A stretch of 8,025 nt of DNA from Acidobacteria bacterium CG_4_9_14_3_um_filter_49_7. Lineage in GTDB: Bacteria; Acidobacteriota; Holophagae; Thermotomaculales; Thermotomaculaceae. Under the pieces are notes generated by a model. That model did no database searches. It was not told where the DNA came from and was given only the letters and a program-made list of their open reading frames with translations. Below, in pieces: positions 5,679-8,025 of the stretch (position 1 is the stretch's first letter; every line of letters begins with the position of its first letter). The translations under genes and the position numbers were made by a program. The stretch spans positions 3,152 through 11,176 of the forward strand of contig PFTO01000173.1 in assembly GCA_002789615.1 (NCBI GenBank), in the 5' to 3' direction.

Positions 5679-6797
5679 CTATTCCTCTCCCTTCAGCTTC
5701 ACAGTCATGGCCAGACCCACCAGGATCATATGAGAAACCATTGAGGATCCCCCATAACTGACAAACGGCAACCCAAAACCTTTTGCAGGTAGCATATCCA
5801 CATTTACCATCATATGCAATACCGCCTGGCTGATGGTTAAAAAGACCATGCCAATGAGAAAGAAATGCTCAAACCTTCCCTGAGCTGTAAATGCCATTCT
5901 CAAACCGAACACCATGAACAGGGTGAAAAGGAAAACAACAATGATAAAACCTGCAAGTCCAAGTTCCTCTATAATCAGAGAAAAAACAAAATCGTTATGG
6001 GCCTCAGTGAGGGAACTGAACTTCGTTTCACTGTTCCCCAGTCCCTTCCCTTTTAGGCCTGCAGAGCTGACGGCCAGCAAGGCCGCACCAACCTGATCAT
6101 CCGGTATCTTATCAAATGAGAGTGCGTTCTCCCCTGTTTTCCTGTCCCAGAACTGGATCGCCCGGGTACGCCGGTGCTGCGCTGTCATCACAGCCACAGC
6201 GAACAGCATTAACCCGAGAACCATCAATGTCACAACCACAAGCCGGTTTGTACGTGTAACAAAGAGCATAACCAGCACGGTCACAGCAATCACCAATGGT
6301 AGTCCAAGATCCCGTTCCATGAAAATAAACAATACAATCAGCCCTGTTACTGCGCCGATGGGCAGCAATTCATCCATTGTTGGCCTGGGATGACGCATCG
6401 TGGAAAAAACGTACGCAAGAAAGGTAACAACCACTATTTTGGCCAGTTCAGCTGGCTGAAGACTGAAAACACCAAATGAAATCCAACGATAAGCTCCATT
6501 AATCCGTATATTCAGCAGTATTGGTAATAAGAGCAGCACCATCATGCCACCGACAGCCGGATATATGAACCCCTGCTTCTTCCACCGCTCTATCGGTGCC
6601 TTCCAAATGATCAAAGCCATTGATATGATGGAAATCAACACATTTGCAAGAATTTTCGTGGTAATATCCACGCCATTGTGAATCTTTACTGAAATAGACG
6701 CAGACATGGTAATAACAATACCAAAAACCACAAGCATCACGACTGTAATCATGAAGCCTTTCTTTTCAGCTGCGATTCCCTTCATTCCTGACCTCAT
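5679..6797 (-). CDS. ftsW: Septal peptidoglycan glycosyltransferase FtsW (SEDS family)
   Basis: Polytopic inner-membrane SEDS protein that polymerises lipid II at the septum with a partner class B PBP. The 372 residues have about ten hydrophobic segments. Family motifs: YRWISFGVFSLQPAELAK (103-120), ERDLG (161-165, usually xPDLG), KGLGNS (251-256), LTEAHNDFVF (263-272) with D269 at the proposed catalytic Asp, and LPAKGFGLPFVSYGGSS (336-352). The start is ambiguous. The ATG at 6797 has GGGAG 7 bases upstream; the ATG at 6785 has GAGG 6 bases upstream. Either overlaps the murD end. RodA is the main alternative, but the position between murD and murC in a dcw cluster favours FtsW. The partner PBP (FtsI) is not in the window. 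Confidence 0.94.
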   Translation of the reverse strand: MRSGMKGIAAEKKGFMITVVMLVVFGIVITMSASISVKIHNGVDITTKILANVLISIISMALIIWKAPIERWKKQGFIYPAVGGMMVLLLLPILLNIRINGAYRWISFGVFSLQPAELAKIVVVTFLAYVFSTMRHPRPTMDELLPIGAVTGLIVLFIFMERDLGLPLVIAVTVLVMLFVTRTNRLVVVTLMVLGLMLFAVAVMTAQHRRTRAIQFWDRKTGENALSFDKIPDDQVGAALLAVSSAGLKGKGLGNSETKFSSLTEAHNDFVFSLIIEELGLAGFIIVVFLFTLFMVFGLRMAFTAQGRFEHFFLIGMVFLTISQAVLHMMVNVDMLPAKGFGLPFVSYGGSSMVSHMILVGLAMTVKLKGEE

Positions 6798-8025
6798 TTA
6801 CAATCTCCCGAAAGCGGTCCCCACGAACCTCATAGTTTTTGAACTGGTCATAGCTCGAACATCCTGGTGCCAGCAGAATCACGTCTCCGGGCTTTGCTTT
6901 CATCCGAGCATCTACAACTGCCTGCTCCAGTGTTCCAGAAATCCGGCAACCAAAGCGGTCGGCCAGATTTTCCCGGAACAGTGATGCACTTTCTCCAATG
7001 AAATATGCGGCTTTTACGCGCCCTTTCCCGGCTGCTGCCAGCTCTTCAAAATCGCCTCCTTTGAATCGTCCCCCCGCTATCCAGTGAATCGAAGAGAAAC
7101 TGGATAACGCCTTTACCACTGAATCAAAATTGGTTGCCTTTGAGTCATTGTAGAATTGAACCCCATTCCTCTCTCCAACCAGTTCCAGCCGATGGGGAAT
7201 AGGGTGAAAGGACATAATGCCGGCACGAACCCGCTCTGACGATACACCTGCAAGGAGACACATCCCCGCGCCGAATGCCGCATTGTACAAGTTATGTAGT
7301 CCCCGAAGTCGTGTTTCTTCCAGAGAAATCAGCTTCTCTCCCTGATATTCCAGCGCATCCGGCAAAACCTGCACAAGCGAATCTGATTTTCTTCCAATCC
7401 ATTGCACATTTGGGGGATAAAATTGACTGTATGAAGTACTCACAGTGTCGTCCCCGTTTAAAAGCGCGGGAGTTTCTTCGTCCATGTTCCGGAACATGGC
7501 CATCTTTGCACGATAGTATTCATCCACTTTCGGGTAGCGATCCAGATGATCCGGTGTCAGGTTCAAGAGTGCGCCGAAATCCGGACGAAAGTTCTGCACA
7601 TGCTCCAGTTGGAACGACGAAAGTTCCACAACAAAGTTTCCTATGCCTCCGCCTTCAAACACGGCCTGTGAAAGTGCTGTTCCATAATTCCCACAGGGGA
7701 CCGCAGTCAGGCCGGCTGATTTAAGGATATGCGCAGTCAGCCCTGTAACCGTGGTTTTCCCATTTGATCCTGTAACAGCGAACACTCTACCTTTGCAATA
7801 TGTTGCAGCATATTCGATTTCAGAAATCACCCGACAGTCCGTTCCCTCAGCAGACCTCCGTACCGGATGAGAAGGCGGGAAGCCGGGGCTAATTATCACC
7901 TCTTTCACTCTGTTCAAGAGAGGTGCGTCCACGTGCTGAACAATTCTCACTTTACTATTACTCGCAAGATCTTCCGGCAAGGCACTCGATTCAGTCAGAT
8001 CTCTGTCATCAAAGAGGAGGCAGGA
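6766..8025 (-). CDS. murD: UDP-N-acetylmuramoylalanine--D-glutamate ligase MurD (5' end cut off)
   Basis: Cytoplasmic ligase adding D-Glu to UDP-MurNAc-L-Ala. The frame is open to the window edge, giving 419 visible residues. Only the first part of the N-terminal Rossmann domain (roughly 30 residues, including its Gly-rich loop) is missing, so the true start lies outside. The TTG at 7980 is an internal Leu, not a start, because MurD-like sequence continues upstream of it. Motifs, counted from the edge: IISPGFP (44-50), P-loop GSNGKTTVT (86-94), ELSSFQLE (134-141), NLTPDHLDRY (155-164), HRLE (278-281), NDSKATN (293-299), and the MurD C-terminal signature LLAPGCSSYDQFKNYEVRGDRF spanning 384-405. 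SSFQLE and the Cys/Ser-Asp-Gln-Phe block separate it from MurC, E and F. Its stop lies inside the start of ftsW, indicating coupled translation. Confidence 0.96.
   Translation of the reverse strand, partial: SCLLFDDRDLTESSALPEDLASNSKVRIVQHVDAPLLNRVKEVIISPGFPPSHPVRRSAEGTDCRVISEIEYAATYCKGRVFAVTGSNGKTTVTGLTAHILKSAGLTAVPCGNYGTALSQAVFEGGGIGNFVVELSSFQLEHVQNFRPDFGALLNLTPDHLDRYPKVDEYYRAKMAMFRNMDEETPALLNGDDTVSTSYSQFYPPNVQWIGRKSDSLVQVLPDALEYQGEKLISLEETRLRGLHNLYNAAFGAGMCLLAGVSSERVRAGIMSFHPIPHRLELVGERNGVQFYNDSKATNFDSVVKALSSFSSIHWIAGGRFKGGDFEELAAAGKGRVKAAYFIGESASLFRENLADRFGCRISGTLEQAVVDARMKAKPGDVILLAPGCSSYDQFKNYEVRGDRFREIVNEVRNEGNRS

Noticed and set aside
1..8025. Mobile element, tRNA/rRNA gene, toxin-antitoxin or defence system
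   Set aside because: No transposase or integrase, no terminal inverted repeats and no RNA gene structure were seen; nearly the whole window is accounted for by conserved division and wall genes.

Overview
The window is a compact division and cell-wall (dcw) cluster, read entirely on the minus strand, followed by one envelope-stress gene. In transcription order (high to low coordinates) it holds murD (5' end beyond the window), ftsW, murC, ftsQ, ftsA and ftsZ, then a short intergenic region and a Spy/CpxP-type periplasmic chaperone gene that ends at a strong hairpin terminator at the left edge. The source is a bacterium with a peptidoglycan wall and FtsA/FtsQ/FtsW/FtsZ-based division. The secreted Spy/CpxP protein suggests a diderm (Gram-negative-type) envelope. 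FtsZ and FtsA depart from the usual consensus at several normally conserved spots, which suggests a lineage away from the best-studied Proteobacteria and Firmicutes. I cannot assign a phylum from the sequence alone.

Layout. murD and ftsW overlap, murC and ftsQ overlap by 4 bp (GTGA), ftsA's ribosome-binding site contains ftsQ's stop codon, and ftsA and ftsZ are 2 bp apart. Tight translational coupling therefore runs through the cluster. The exception is a 121-bp gene-free gap between ftsW and murC, exactly where murG usually lies. It contains degenerate hexamer repeats and no murG remnant that I can recognise. murB and ddl, often found between murC and ftsQ, are also absent, leaving a minimal cluster.

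How the genes work together. MurC and MurD add the first two residues (L-Ala, D-Glu) of the peptidoglycan stem peptide. FtsW is the septal SEDS glycosyltransferase. FtsQ is the bitopic divisome scaffold. FtsA anchors FtsZ to the membrane through a C-terminal amphipathic helix, and FtsZ is the tubulin-like GTPase that forms the Z-ring. Downstream, the spy-like gene has its own apparent control region: a tandem GTAAC-N5-GTAAC repeat, close to the known CpxR box pattern, placed next to a GC-rich hairpin that probably separates it from the ftsZ transcript.

No clearly new multi-gene system is visible. The most useful second-look items are the putative response-regulator box at the spy-like gene, the repeat-bearing gap replacing murG, and the divergent nucleotide-site motifs of FtsA and FtsZ.
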